16,754 nt of DNA from an uncultured Eubacterium sp. (GCA_910579145.1 CAJTTQ010000046.1:5169-21922); one strand, 5' to 3'. Positions 5,923 through 14,248 are shown, counted from the stretch's first letter. A program made the numbers and translations. The notes: generated by a model from the letters alone, not told the origin.

Positions 5923-7752
5923 ATGGCAATAAACATAGCACCAAAATCATCAGATACAGAATTAAACGAATTGATCAGGGATATTACATCAGGAAAAACG
6001 CAACTTCCCGAATTCCAGCGTAGTTGGACGTGGGATGATGGCAGGATACGTGGAATTCTGGCGAGTTTGTCCCAGGGTTATCCAATGGGAGCGATCATGC
6101 GTCTTGAATATGGTAATACGGAGGTAAAGTTTAAGTACAGACCTATTGAAGGCGTAAAAAATGCAACAGAAACGCCGGACCACCTTGTACTGGACGGGCA
6201 GCAGCGACTGACTTCCATGTATCGCGCCACCTGTTCAAAGGATCCTGTGGAAACAAAGACGGAAAAAGGGAAAAAGATTAAACGGTTTTACTATTTAGAT
6301 ATTAAAAAATGTCTCAATGATAATGAGGATAGGTATGATGCCATTATTCCTGTGCCAGAAGACAGGCGTATTAAGAAGAATTTTAACAGAGAGATCGTAC
6401 TTGATCTAACTACAAGGGAATTGGAATACGAACATGAGATGTTCCCTATTAACATTATCTTTGATAGCAGTGCGCGTGAAGACTGGGCAGATGGTTATAA
6501 GGAATATCATGAGTACGGCAAAGAGTTTTTAGAACGATACAAAACGTTTCGAACAAATGTGATCGAGGTTATTACAGGTTATAAACTTCCAGTGATAACA
6601 CTGGGAAGGGAAACGCCCCGTGAAGCTGTGTGTAAAGTATTTGAAAATGTCAACACTGGCGGGGTTGCGTTAACTGTCTTTGAACTTGTGACAGCGACAT
6701 TTGCTACATATGAATTTGATTTGAGAAAAGACTGGGAAGAGTGCAGAAGTATCATATGGGGGGTGAATGATCCTCTTAATACGGATGTAATGCACGGCGT
6801 TGATGAGACGGCGTTTCTGACAGCGATTACGCTTTATACAAATTACTTTGCGAAAACTATGACGACTTGCAAGAAAAAAGATGTTTTGGCATTGAGTTTT
6901 GATTCATACAAGGCGAACAAACCGGCGCTGCTGGAAGGTTATAAAATGGCTAGAAAGTTCCTGTTCAGCCAGTATGTTTTCAGGATGCGCGATCTGCCAT
7001 ACACGACACAACTGATTCCTCTTGCGGCAATATGCGCTGTTATAGGAAAGAGTACTTTTAATTTGCCAAGGACACAGAATATTCTTGCTCGATGGTTTTG
7101 GTGTGGAATTTTGGGTGAGATGTATGGAGGGGCAAATGAAACTAGGTACGCGAATGATATAGAGGATGTAGTTGATTCTATAACAAATGAACAGAGTTTG
7201 GATAAAAGCAGAACGGTTAATGGTGCATACTTCTCGGCCACAAGGCTTGTATCGCTCCAAACGAGAAATAGCGCGGCCTATAAGGGGATCATGGCATTGG
7301 TATATAGGGAAAGCTGTCGTGATTTTATGAAGGGAACCACGATGGATATCGTGAAAAGTATGGACGAGTCTCCGGATATCCATCATATTTTTCCTGAAGC
7401 ATACTGTAAAAAACAGAATTATCAAAAGGAACAATGGAATTCCATTATCAATAAGACACCACTATTGCCAGAATCTAACCGCCAGATTGGCGGAGATGCT
7501 CCAAGTAAGTATTGTCAAAAGATAATGAAGGACGCTCAAATAGATGAAGCGCAGTTAAAATCAAGGGTGGAATCCCACCTGATCAATTATCACGCGTTTA
7601 TCAATGATGATTTTAAAACGTATTTTGTTGACCGGGCAAAGGCAATTATGACTGTGATCGAAGAGACTATGGGAAAAGTTATATCCGATAAAGGATCCGA
7701 GCAGACGATCAAAATTTATGGAGTAAGTCTTGAAGATCAAAGATCGAATTGA
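5923..7752 (+). CDS. DUF262/HNH nuclease of the GmrSD/SspE type, probable anti-phage protein
   Basis: A 609-residue protein. The N-terminal DUF262 (ParB/Srx-like NTPase) domain shows QLPEFQRSWTW, DDGRIRGILASLSQGYPMG and the signature LVLDGQQRLTSMY with DGQQR at 91-95; a later CKVFENVNTGGVALTVFELV segment is also typical. The C-terminal part carries an HNH-like site, DIHHIFPEAY (485-494), N519 and NRQIGGDAPSKYC, as in DUF1524-type modules. GmrS and GmrD fused in one chain, and SspE, have this layout: NTP-dependent sensing or cleavage of modified phage DNA, or nicking. A defence role is inferred from the family. The start follows GGGAGGA. No methylase, DndBCD/SspABCD or other defence partner is visible in the window. 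The gene is more A+T-rich than the feo region, which fits acquisition by transfer. The frame is complete. Confidence 0.85.
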   Translation: MAINIAPKSSDTELNELIRDITSGKTQLPEFQRSWTWDDGRIRGILASLSQGYPMGAIMRLEYGNTEVKFKYRPIEGVKNATETPDHLVLDGQQRLTSMYRATCSKDPVETKTEKGKKIKRFYYLDIKKCLNDNEDRYDAIIPVPEDRRIKKNFNREIVLDLTTRELEYEHEMFPINIIFDSSAREDWADGYKEYHEYGKEFLERYKTFRTNVIEVITGYKLPVITLGRETPREAVCKVFENVNTGGVALTVFELVTATFATYEFDLRKDWEECRSIIWGVNDPLNTDVMHGVDETAFLTAITLYTNYFAKTMTTCKKKDVLALSFDSYKANKPALLEGYKMARKFLFSQYVFRMRDLPYTTQLIPLAAICAVIGKSTFNLPRTQNILARWFWCGILGEMYGGANETRYANDIEDVVDSITNEQSLDKSRTVNGAYFSATRLVSLQTRNSAAYKGIMALVYRESCRDFMKGTTMDIVKSMDESPDIHHIFPEAYCKKQNYQKEQWNSIINKTPLLPESNRQIGGDAPSKYCQKIMKDAQIDEAQLKSRVESHLINYHAFINDDFKTYFVDRAKAIMTVIEETMGKVISDKGSEQTIKIYGVSLEDQRSN

Positions 7753-7789
7753 TAAAAACGCATGCAAAATAGGGAAAAGGAAAGAAGAC

Positions 7790-8713
7790 ATGGATTCAAC
7801 AAGCATATCATTACAGCATGTTACTTCATTAGAAAGCGCCATTTCGTTATTCTGGGGAAGTGGTAGAAGGATCGTGCAGAAGGAACGCGTCTTCGGCGGA
7901 GATATCAATCAGGCATTCCGCCTTACCCTGTCAGATGGGACACATTTATTTATGAAGACGAACGACAAGCAAAATAAATGCTTTTTCACGGCAGAAGCGG
8001 TCGGACTTGCAGCGATCGCTCAGTGTAGGGCGGTCGGGACACCGCATGTTTTTTGCGCAGGAACGGAGGAGGACGGCGGTGGATTTTCCTTTTTGCTGAT
8101 GGAGTTTATTCAGGGGGCGGGCCGGATCCGGCATTACTGGGAAACATTTGCGCACGAACTTGCGGCGCTGCACCAGGCACCTGCGGCAGAGTTTACAGGC
8201 GGTGGAAAGTATGGATTTATACAGGACAATTATATCGGCAGGCGGGAGCAGCAAAATACGGTACATGACAGCTGGGTCAGTTTTTTCCGTGATTGCCGGC
8301 TTGAACCCCAGTTTCGGCAGGCGGTACATTATTTCAGCACTTCGGATCTGAAAATGGTGGACAGGCTGCTCTCCCACCTGGATGAGATTTTGGTAGAACC
8401 GGAACAACCGTCGCTTTTGCACGGGGATCTGTGGTCGGGTAATGTCATTACGGGAAAGGATGGAAAAGCGTGGATGATCGACCCGGCTGTTTATGTCGGG
8501 CATGCCGAGGCGGATTTAGCCATGACAGAACTGTTCGGCGGGTTTCCGAGGGAATTTTATGACGCTTATCGGGAGGCAGCATCATGGCAGCCGGGTTATG
8601 AGAGCCGACGTGATCTGTATAACCTGTATCAGCTTTTAAATCATCTGAATATGTTTGGGGGCAGTTATCTGACTTCGGTAAAGCGTATACTTTCTTTTTA
8701 TGTCGAAAATTAG
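7790..8713 (+). CDS. Fructosamine kinase family protein
   Basis: A 307-residue protein of the fructosamine/ketosamine-3-kinase family (aminoglycoside phosphotransferase-like fold). Seen are a nucleotide-binding N-lobe (RVFGGDINQAFRLTLSDGTHLFMKTN), the catalytic loop LLHGDLWSGN (HGD at 211-213) and the metal-binding IDPAVYVGHAEADLAM (D231-P232). Family members phosphorylate sugars attached to lysines or amines so that the adduct falls off; some bacterial members act on ribulosamines or small amines. It is probably cytoplasmic. I chose ATG 7790 because AAAAGGAAAG lies just upstream and the product then has the family length; the longer frame from 7730 overlaps the upstream gene and adds a basic, non-conserved stretch. 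It lies 37 bp after the DUF262 gene without a visible terminator, so the two may be cotranscribed. Confidence 0.9.
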   Translation: MDSTSISLQHVTSLESAISLFWGSGRRIVQKERVFGGDINQAFRLTLSDGTHLFMKTNDKQNKCFFTAEAVGLAAIAQCRAVGTPHVFCAGTEEDGGGFSFLLMEFIQGAGRIRHYWETFAHELAALHQAPAAEFTGGGKYGFIQDNYIGRREQQNTVHDSWVSFFRDCRLEPQFRQAVHYFSTSDLKMVDRLLSHLDEILVEPEQPSLLHGDLWSGNVITGKDGKAWMIDPAVYVGHAEADLAMTELFGGFPREFYDAYREAASWQPGYESRRDLYNLYQLLNHLNMFGGSYLTSVKRILSFYVEN

Positions 8714-8796
8714 ATTTTTTACTAAGAATCGTGATTTGAATCTGGAAACTAATAGGAGAAATTACAAACTCTTATCAACGCATTTATTCAAAAGGA

Positions 8797-8826
8797 TTGA
8801 CTGCGAAAATAGATTGGTGTTACACT
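8797..8826 (+). promoter_or_regulatory. Candidate promoter of the xylanase gene
   Basis: TTGACT (8797-8802) and TACACT (8821-8826) are separated by 18 bp. The predicted leader is about 100 nt and holds a second strong AAGGAGG (8859-8865) and the small frame at 8881-8934. I see no cre-like palindrome or hairpin in 8714-8930. Confidence 0.45.
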
Positions 8827-8880
8827 GTGAATAAGCTTTGTGAGACAAATATTTTGGGAAGGAGGTATTTGGGTTACGTT

Positions 8881-8934
8881 ATGGGGTGTCAGCCAAAGCG
8901 AAATAAAAAATATTGGAGGTTACATGTAAAATGA
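8881..8934 (+). CDS. Possible 17-aa leader peptide overlapping the xylanase start
   Basis: ATG 8881 opens the frame MGCQPKRNKKYWRLHVK, and its TGA (8932-8934) overlaps the xylanase ATG as ATGA. The strong GGGAAGGAGG (8857-8865... region) is 15 bases upstream; an in-frame TTG at 8869 would be closer. Overlapping ATGA suggests translational coupling, but the frame is short and basic, its spacing to the binding site is poor, and it may be chance. Confidence 0.25.
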   Translation: MGCQPKRNKKYWRLHVK

Positions 8935-10571
8935 AGGCGTTACGAAAAGGAAAACGCTTGTTTTCCGCTATTCTGATCGGTGTGCTCGTATTGGGAACCT
9001 GCATGGTGCCGAGAACAGAAACGAAAGCAGCAAATGAGACGCTGCTGAACACGTATGGGAAAGTGTTTGGGCGTTCGGGGAACTGTGTGTCATTGAACCA
9101 GTTAAAGGATCCCGCTACACTTTCACATATCAAGTCACATTATAACAGCATTACACTGGAAAATGAAATGAAACCGGATGCGATGTTAGGCGGCAGTCCG
9201 AGCCTGATCCGTCAGGAGACGGCGAAGGAGTGGGGATACTACGTGCCGTCTTCGATGCAGGAGACATATGTTCCCAAAATAAATTTTGACACGATCGATC
9301 AGGTACTCAAAATTTGTTATGAGAATGGTATCGGGGTCCGCGCCCATACGTTGATCTGGCACAGCCAGACACCGGACTGGTTTTTCCGGGTTGGTTACTC
9401 GCCAAACTATGGTTATGTTTCTGAATCTCAGATGAATAACCGTATGGAGTACTACATAAAAAGTGTGATGAACCATGTTTATACGAGCAAGTATGGAAGT
9501 GTAGTCTACACATGGGATGTGGTCAATGAATATCTTCACGCGACACCTTCCGGCTGGAGTAAGATTTATGGAAATTGCGGAAACAGGCCGGCTTTCGTAA
9601 AACGCGCATTCCAGTACGCATATGATTGTTTGGCTTACTTTAAGCTGACGAATTCGGTAAGCCTGATGTATAACGATTTCAATACTTATATGGAAGTCGA
9701 TGATATCATCACGATGATCCGTTACATCAATGCAGAGAAAAAGATTTGTAATGGCGTTGGCATGCAGTCGCATCTTGGAACGACGTTCCCAAGCGTTTCC
9801 TATTACACGGCTGCGCTTCAGGCATTTGTAAATGCTGGCTTTGAAGTACAGATTACAGAGCTTGATGTAACGAACAAATCGGATGCGGATTTGGCAGGGT
9901 ACTTGTACGATCTGATGAAAAATGTATTGAAGATCAAGAAATCAGGCGGAAATATTACCGGATTGACATGGTGGGGGATTTCGGATCAGGTGACATGGAT
10001 CAAAGGGCAGAAGCCATTGATATTCTCATATTTAAACGCTCCGAAAAGTGCGTATTACAATGTGATCCAGGCATATAAGGATGCTGGGTTCGGGAATCAG
10101 ACAGGAGGCGGTTCATCCAGCGTCAGCGGGCAGACGATTCCGAATGGCTGGTATTACATAAAGAATATCAATGCGCAGAAATACCTTCAGGTGCAGAACA
10201 ATACCGGCGGCAATGGTGTGAATGTAGAGATTGGCACGGGGACCGGCGTGCAGGGGCAGAGATGGTATCTGTCCAATCAAGGAGACGGCTATTTCACACT
10301 GAAGAATGGCAACGGTTATATGCTGGATATCCAGTATGGAGCAAAAGAGGACGGTGTCAATGTCCAGACATACTCGGCGAATGGGGCAGATGCCCAGAAA
10401 TTCAAAGTCGTGAAAACATCCGAGGCAAATGTATATGGCATTGTGACGAAAGTGACGGGGGATAAAAAGTCACTGGATGTATACAACTTTGGTACATATG
10501 ATGGCGCGAATGTATGTCAGTGGACATATTACGGAAACTCCTGCCAGAAATGGATTTTTGAGAAATGTTAA
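8931..10571 (+). CDS. Secreted GH10 endo-1,4-beta-xylanase with C-terminal ricin/CBM13-like domain
   Basis: A 546-residue enzyme. A signal peptide (KALRKGKR, then a hydrophobic core, probable cut in TETKA-A near residue 34) precedes a GH10 catalytic domain of about 35-390: ENEMKPD, VRAHTLIWHSQTPDW, the acid/base E200 in WDVVNEYL, YNDFN, GVGMQSHL and the nucleophile E310 in ITELDV, with LTWWGISD near the end. GH10 enzymes cut internal beta-1,4-xylan bonds by a retaining mechanism. A Gly/Ser linker (GGGSSSVSG) leads to a beta-trefoil of about 140 residues with QxW-type repeats (QRW, QKF, QKW), probably a CBM13-like sugar-binding module. I chose ATG 8931, with TTGGAGG eleven bases upstream; a frame from TTG 8913 would place the binding site inside the coding sequence. 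No sortase motif is present, so the enzyme is released. Confidence 0.95.
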   Translation: MKALRKGKRLFSAILIGVLVLGTCMVPRTETKAANETLLNTYGKVFGRSGNCVSLNQLKDPATLSHIKSHYNSITLENEMKPDAMLGGSPSLIRQETAKEWGYYVPSSMQETYVPKINFDTIDQVLKICYENGIGVRAHTLIWHSQTPDWFFRVGYSPNYGYVSESQMNNRMEYYIKSVMNHVYTSKYGSVVYTWDVVNEYLHATPSGWSKIYGNCGNRPAFVKRAFQYAYDCLAYFKLTNSVSLMYNDFNTYMEVDDIITMIRYINAEKKICNGVGMQSHLGTTFPSVSYYTAALQAFVNAGFEVQITELDVTNKSDADLAGYLYDLMKNVLKIKKSGGNITGLTWWGISDQVTWIKGQKPLIFSYLNAPKSAYYNVIQAYKDAGFGNQTGGGSSSVSGQTIPNGWYYIKNINAQKYLQVQNNTGGNGVNVEIGTGTGVQGQRWYLSNQGDGYFTLKNGNGYMLDIQYGAKEDGVNVQTYSANGADAQKFKVVKTSEANVYGIVTKVTGDKKSLDVYNFGTYDGANVCQWTYYGNSCQKWIFEKC

Positions 10572-10608
10572 TACATTTTAGTAAATGAAACAATATGAAA
10601 ACAAAAAT

Positions 10609-10646
10609 GGGAAGGCGTGTGATCCAGAGCGCTTTCTCATTTTTTT
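10609..10646 (+). terminator. Intrinsic terminator of the xylanase gene
   Basis: GGGAAGGCG (10609-10617) pairs with CGCTTTCTC (10630-10638) over nine positions including two G-T pairs, with a 12-nt loop, followed by A and seven T residues (10640-10646). Confidence 0.75.
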
Positions 10647-10674
10647 AGTTTCAGGAGTTGGTAGAGCGGGAGGG

Positions 10675-10725
10675 ATTTTTGAACTTTTGGTAATAATTGA
10701 CAAAAAAATTTTATTGTGCTACTCT
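10675..10725 (+). promoter_or_regulatory. Promoter P1 with conserved upstream block, for the CBM2-helveticin gene
   Basis: TTGACA (10697-10702) is followed after 17 bp by TACTCT (10720-10725), with an extended -10 (TGC just before it). The 28 bases up to the end of the -35 (10675-10702), including CTTTTGGTAATAATTGACA, recur at 14246-14274 with a single one-base difference in length. The start codon is 60 bp downstream of the -10. Confidence 0.75.
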
Positions 10726-10784
10726 GACAGTAGATTTATTAATTGTTAAATAAAATACGGAATAAATAATAGAGGAGAAAAAGT

Positions 10785-12197
10785 ATGAAAACAAAAGGAA
10801 AGAAGCTAATGGCCCTTGTATTGACAATTTCACTGTGTATGAGTAACATGGTAATCGTAAGTGCCGATAGGGAAACAGAGCATGTTGACGGCATAGACAG
10901 TATGGATAGTTTGGACAACATTGGCGCGTTAAACGGGATGGTTAGGAACACAGCTACGGAAGGGGACTGCGATGTAAAGATCCAGCATCAGATCACCAGT
11001 CGTTGGGACAACCATTATAATGTGGATGTTACACTTGAAAATATGACGGATGAGAGGATTGACAACTGGGAAATCTGTATTCCTGCCAATTATGAGATTG
11101 AAAATATTTGGAACGCAAAGGTTACTGACTATACGGATGGGGAATATACGATACATAATGCAGAGTGGAACCAGGATATCGCAGTCGGTGGTTCAGTCTC
11201 TTTTGGTATGATGGTTTCTTGTTCTGAGGAACTGGAGATGCCGGAGTATGTCTATACGCTTGGATTAAGTGAACTGCTGGATGAAAAAGAATATAAGATC
11301 GAGTTCAAGAAACACAGCCAATGGGACGGTAAGTTCAATGGCCAGATCATCATTACGAACCTGAGTGAAAAGACGATCGAGGATTGGAATATGTTTTTCG
11401 TTTGCAATTTCGAGATCGATCAGATTTGGAATGCAGTGGTTGAGGAAAATTTCTGGGAAGAGGACTTAAATTATTGTGACATCGAAAATCCGGGGTATAA
11501 TCAAAATATCGCGCCGAACCAAAGTGTGGAGTTCGGGTTTATCGCAGCTGTTGACGGGGAGCCGGAAGTTTCAGAGATGGAATTGTTCAAAATAACTTCG
11601 GATCTTGATTTTTCAGATGACGATGATGAGGATGAATCTGATTATGATGAAGATTGGTTTAGAAAAGATAGTGACTATTTCGAGACAAGGGAAGAATATG
11701 AACAGTATCTGGAAGAGAACGGTTACACGGATGATGCCTTGATGGACTTAGATGAGCCGGCGGGTGATTCGCGTTCGAAAAGAAGCTCGAAAAAGGCTAA
11801 GAAGGAGATTCCGTGTTTAGGAGTGGATTTGAATGTTAAACGACGGGTGCTTCCGACACAGCACTATATGCCGCTTCCGAATGGGGCTTCTTATTTGATG
11901 AAGTCAAAAGATGATAGTAATGCTTACGTTTTTAAGAGAACCATTGGAGCAGACGAAAAAGTATCATATAGCACAGGAGCGGAATTCGAAGGATTTGCAC
12001 ATGGGCAAACATTTGAACAATTTGTAAATTCTAATCATGAAGAGTATTATTTACTGGGATGCGGTGCAAAAGGAAAATTTGCCCGTAAGCTAGCTATCAT
12101 GCCGCGGAGCCTTTTTGAAAATAGAGTACATAGTGGTCAAAATATTGCTTTCAAGGATTGGAAAGAAGGATTATTTAGTATCTTGACTGATTTATAA
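10785..12197 (+). pseudogene. Secreted CBM2-like x2 plus helveticin-J-like protein, 5' part ending at an in-frame TAA
   Basis: The first 470 residues of a gene whose frame continues beyond a TAA at 12195-12197. A signal peptide (1-27, VIVSA-D) is followed by two tandem CBM2-like modules: 61-147 (W74, LENMTDERIDNW, IWNAKV, WNQDIAVGGSVSFG) and 168-256 (W180, ITNLSEKTIEDW, IWNAVV, YNQNIAPNQSVEFGF). Next come an acidic linker (277-290), a basic SKRSSKKAKK stretch (331-340) and the first half of a helveticin-J-like beta-propeller (about 344-470: AYVFKR, FAHGQTFEQF, EEYYLLGCGAKG, FARKLAIMPRS). Helveticin J is a large class III bacteriocin of lactobacilli; the CBM2 modules would target polysaccharide. 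The start follows GAGGAG. The binding function and any killing activity are inferred. The 5' part could still be translated and secreted, but with half a propeller. Confidence 0.75.
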
Positions 12198-12887
12198 TGC
12201 GCAAATAAAGAACGTAGTGGAAAGGGCAAAGGCAAATTGTACCGTGTAGATGCTGCATTAACTGCAGATGGAAGCACAATTGCTATATGGAAGGAATTTC
12301 AAAAAGAAAAAAGTAATAAAAGAGAATTATATCATGAAATTAGTTTGTATGATATGAGATTGATTTCGCAAGTCTATCAAGAAAAATGGGAATCAGCTAA
12401 GAAAAAAAATAAGAATAAAAGCTTAAGACTATCATTTAACAAGAAAAAGAAAGCTTTAAAGAAAGCCCTGATAGGATCATTCGGGGAAAAATTTACTAGT
12501 GAGCGAAAATCAGTTCTAAAACCGAATGGTTCTTTTCAGTCTATTGATATAGAAAAATACATTGAGGATAACGCGGAGAAGTGGAGGGTCGTAATCACGA
12601 GTGGAAATGAAATCGGAGACACAAAAGATGCTACGATCACAAGATTAGAAGTGGAGAGGGAAAAGGGAAAAGGAATTACATATGAAGCATTTCGAGATGA
12701 TATTGGTTTTGAGGGCGAGCCGAATGCTAAACTGGAACTGGAAGGCGGACATATCATGAATGGTAACAGTTACGAATTTCTTGTAGTAAAAAGAGTAAAG
12801 GTAACGGGGAAGGATGGGAAAGAGAAGAATCCAAGACACTTGTTTTTGGCAACGATTGATCTGCGTGATATTAAGACAAAGGTTTGA
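12198..12887 (+). pseudogene. 3' part of the helveticin-J-like domain, in frame after the TAA
   Basis: The same frame as the gene starting at 10785 runs on for 229 codons to a stop at 12885-12887. The first residues are CANKERSGKGKGKLYRVDAA followed by LTADGSTIAIW, matching the helveticin-family pattern L-x-Y-A-N-K...GxxxRVDAALSxD, so the TAA sits inside a conserved motif. Further family-like segments are KKALIGSFGEKF, LKPNGSFQSIDI, VVITSGNEIGDT and LELEGGHIMNGNSYEFLVV. There is no good independent start: the first long-frame start is TTG 12237 with only AAAGG close by. The likeliest reading is a single gene of about 700 codons with one nonsense codon; separate translation or read-through is possible. 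The segment is A+T-rich and Lys-rich. Confidence 0.75.
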
Positions 12888-12916
12888 TAAAATACGGATA
12901 TAATCAGACAGTAATC

Positions 12917-12964
12917 AAAATCGTTTCAGATGTCATGATAGCATGAACATCTGCAACGATTTTT
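12917..12964 (+). terminator. Long hairpin terminator after the helveticin-like gene
   Basis: The left arm at 12917-12937 (AAAATCGTT, T, CAGATGT, CATG) pairs with the right arm at 12942-12964 with one mismatch and one bulged base, closing on an ATAG loop, and ends in a five-T run (12960-12964). Its last bases overlap the -35 candidate of the LRR gene. Confidence 0.75.
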
Positions 12965-12991
12965 GCGAATATTTCTGTTTGTGCTTACTAT
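12963..12991 (+). promoter_or_regulatory. Candidate promoter of the LRR gene
   Basis: TTGCGA (12963-12968) and TACTAT (12986-12991) are 17 bp apart. GTGCT lies at the upstream edge of the -10, as in the two conserved promoters at 10675-10725 and 14246-14297, but the upstream block of those promoters is absent here. Confidence 0.5.
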
Positions 12992-13019
12992 GTTGGTAGG
13001 TCTGGAGGTGTATTAATTT

Positions 13020-14192
13020 ATGAAAAAAATAGAAATAGTAGTACTGTCTATCGTGTTTTTTGTTCTTTGTGCAGCACCATCCGTTTCCTGTGCGGAGGAT
13101 ACAGTGCACTATGAAGTGATAGGCGGTGATACTCTTGTGATCTCTGGAACAGGGGAAACTGGATCAATAGTAGACTTTAATGACAAAATTAGAAATAAGA
13201 AAGAAAAGGTTAAAGAATCAAACATTAGAACACTTATAATCAAGGAAGGAATCACCAAAATTTCAACACAACGTATGGGATTGTCGCATTTGGAGAGAAT
13301 TGTGTTTCCAGATTCACTTGTTGAAATTGAAGATTACGCCTTTTCAAGTAATAACTGTCTAGAGGAAATTGTATTTGGAAGAAATTTAAAAAAAGTAGGA
13401 TATAGTGCGTTTGCAAGGTGTGATAATTTGAGACAGATAGTTCTCCCACATTCAGTGACTGAAATAGGATCAAGAGCTTTTCAAAGCTGTCCCCGGCTAA
13501 AGAAAATCGTACTTCCGGCATCCTTAAGGAACTGGAATGTAAATATGGTGAAAAATTGTCCGGCTCTGCGTGAAGTGGTGAACAACTCCCAACTATTGTG
13601 TAAAATACCCTGGTATAAGAAATATGTAACATGGAAAGTAGGAAAAAAGAAAACCAGGGTGATACCACCTGGGAAGACGGGAAAGTCTGTAGGGAAAAAG
13701 ATACCAATCCAGTTTGATCTGATGGATGGGAAGGCAGTAGGAAAACTGCCAAAATCCTACCGTTTTGGTGAGGAAGTAAAACTTCCGAACTGCGTAAAAA
13801 GGGAAGGTTATGTGTTCATGGGGTGGAGTTCGATGTGCTGGAGTTTGTCGACGTACGATTCGATTACGAAAGTCGAACCTGGTCAAAAAAAAGCAAAATT
13901 TTACGCGACATGGTACAAGTACAAAGTGGAGAGTAAAAAACGCGGGACTGCAACGGTGACTTTTGACAGCACGGAGGCCGTACTGATTTTTTGGGACCAT
14001 GCGGTCCGCTATTCAATGAATAAAAACATGAAAGATCGTGAAATTGTTTATTGTAATAAAAGGAAAGGGAAAGTGACGATTCGGAACCTGTGGCCAGGGA
14101 GGACATATTATTTTCAGATAAGCGGGAAGATAGATGGGGATCTGCCTTATAAGAAATGGAAGGCGAAGCGGAAAGTTGCTATTTGCATATAG
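13020..14192 (+). CDS. Secreted BspA-type leucine-rich repeat protein with Listeria-Bacteroides repeat
   Basis: A 390-residue protein. The signal peptide (1-25, cut after SVSCA) is followed by a short strand-rich segment (YEVIGGDTLVISGTGETG), then about five BspA-type LRR_5 repeats (69-189) with the recurring pattern L..IVFPDSLVEIEDYAF, LEEIVFGRNLKKVGYSAF, LRQIVLPHSVTEIGSRAF. A Listeria-Bacteroides (InlB B-like) repeat follows at 228-298 (QFDLMDGKAVGKLP, FGEEVKLPN, REGYVFMGW, AKFYATW). The C-terminal 302-388 resembles a fibronectin III fold (VTIRNLWPGRTYYFQISG). Such proteins of gut Clostridia are secreted or surface adhesins of unknown ligand. No LPxTG or other wall anchor is seen. The start follows GGAGGTG eleven bases upstream. 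The gene has its own promoter candidate and no clear terminator behind it. Confidence 0.88.
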   Translation: MKKIEIVVLSIVFFVLCAAPSVSCAEDTVHYEVIGGDTLVISGTGETGSIVDFNDKIRNKKEKVKESNIRTLIIKEGITKISTQRMGLSHLERIVFPDSLVEIEDYAFSSNNCLEEIVFGRNLKKVGYSAFARCDNLRQIVLPHSVTEIGSRAFQSCPRLKKIVLPASLRNWNVNMVKNCPALREVVNNSQLLCKIPWYKKYVTWKVGKKKTRVIPPGKTGKSVGKKIPIQFDLMDGKAVGKLPKSYRFGEEVKLPNCVKREGYVFMGWSSMCWSLSTYDSITKVEPGQKKAKFYATWYKYKVESKKRGTATVTFDSTEAVLIFWDHAVRYSMNKNMKDREIVYCNKRKGKVTIRNLWPGRTYYFQISGKIDGDLPYKKWKAKRKVAICI

Positions 14193-14219
14193 GAAATAGA
14201 GTACAAAAGGTATGGACTA

Positions 14220-14248
14220 TTGACTTGAGGCGCAGGATATCATATATT
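14220..14248 (+). promoter_or_regulatory. Upstream promoter candidate, tandem to P2
   Basis: TTGACT (14220-14225) and TATATT (14243-14248) are 17 bp apart and lie directly upstream of the conserved promoter at 14246-14297. It would give a second start about 49 bp earlier for the same gene. Confidence 0.45.

Noticed and set aside
6904..7434. 176-codon minus-strand frame inside the DUF262 gene
   Set aside because: Shadow of the conserved region of the plus-strand gene; no start signal.
7730..7789. Upstream ATG 7730 as start of the fructosamine kinase gene
   Set aside because: It overlaps the end of the DUF262 gene, lacks a binding site and adds a basic stretch not expected in the family; ATG 7790 has AAAAGGAAAG in place.
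8913..8930. TTG 8913 as the xylanase start
   Set aside because: The TTGGAGG there is the ribosome binding site for ATG 8931, and the signal peptide is complete from 8931.
9186..9773. 195-codon minus-strand frame inside the xylanase gene
   Set aside because: Antisense to the GH10 catalytic motifs, which fix the plus-strand frame.
12237..12887. An independent gene starting at TTG 12237
   Set aside because: The frame is the same as the gene from 10785 and the motif continuity across the TAA shows one interrupted gene; the codons between the TAA and the TTG also fit the domain.
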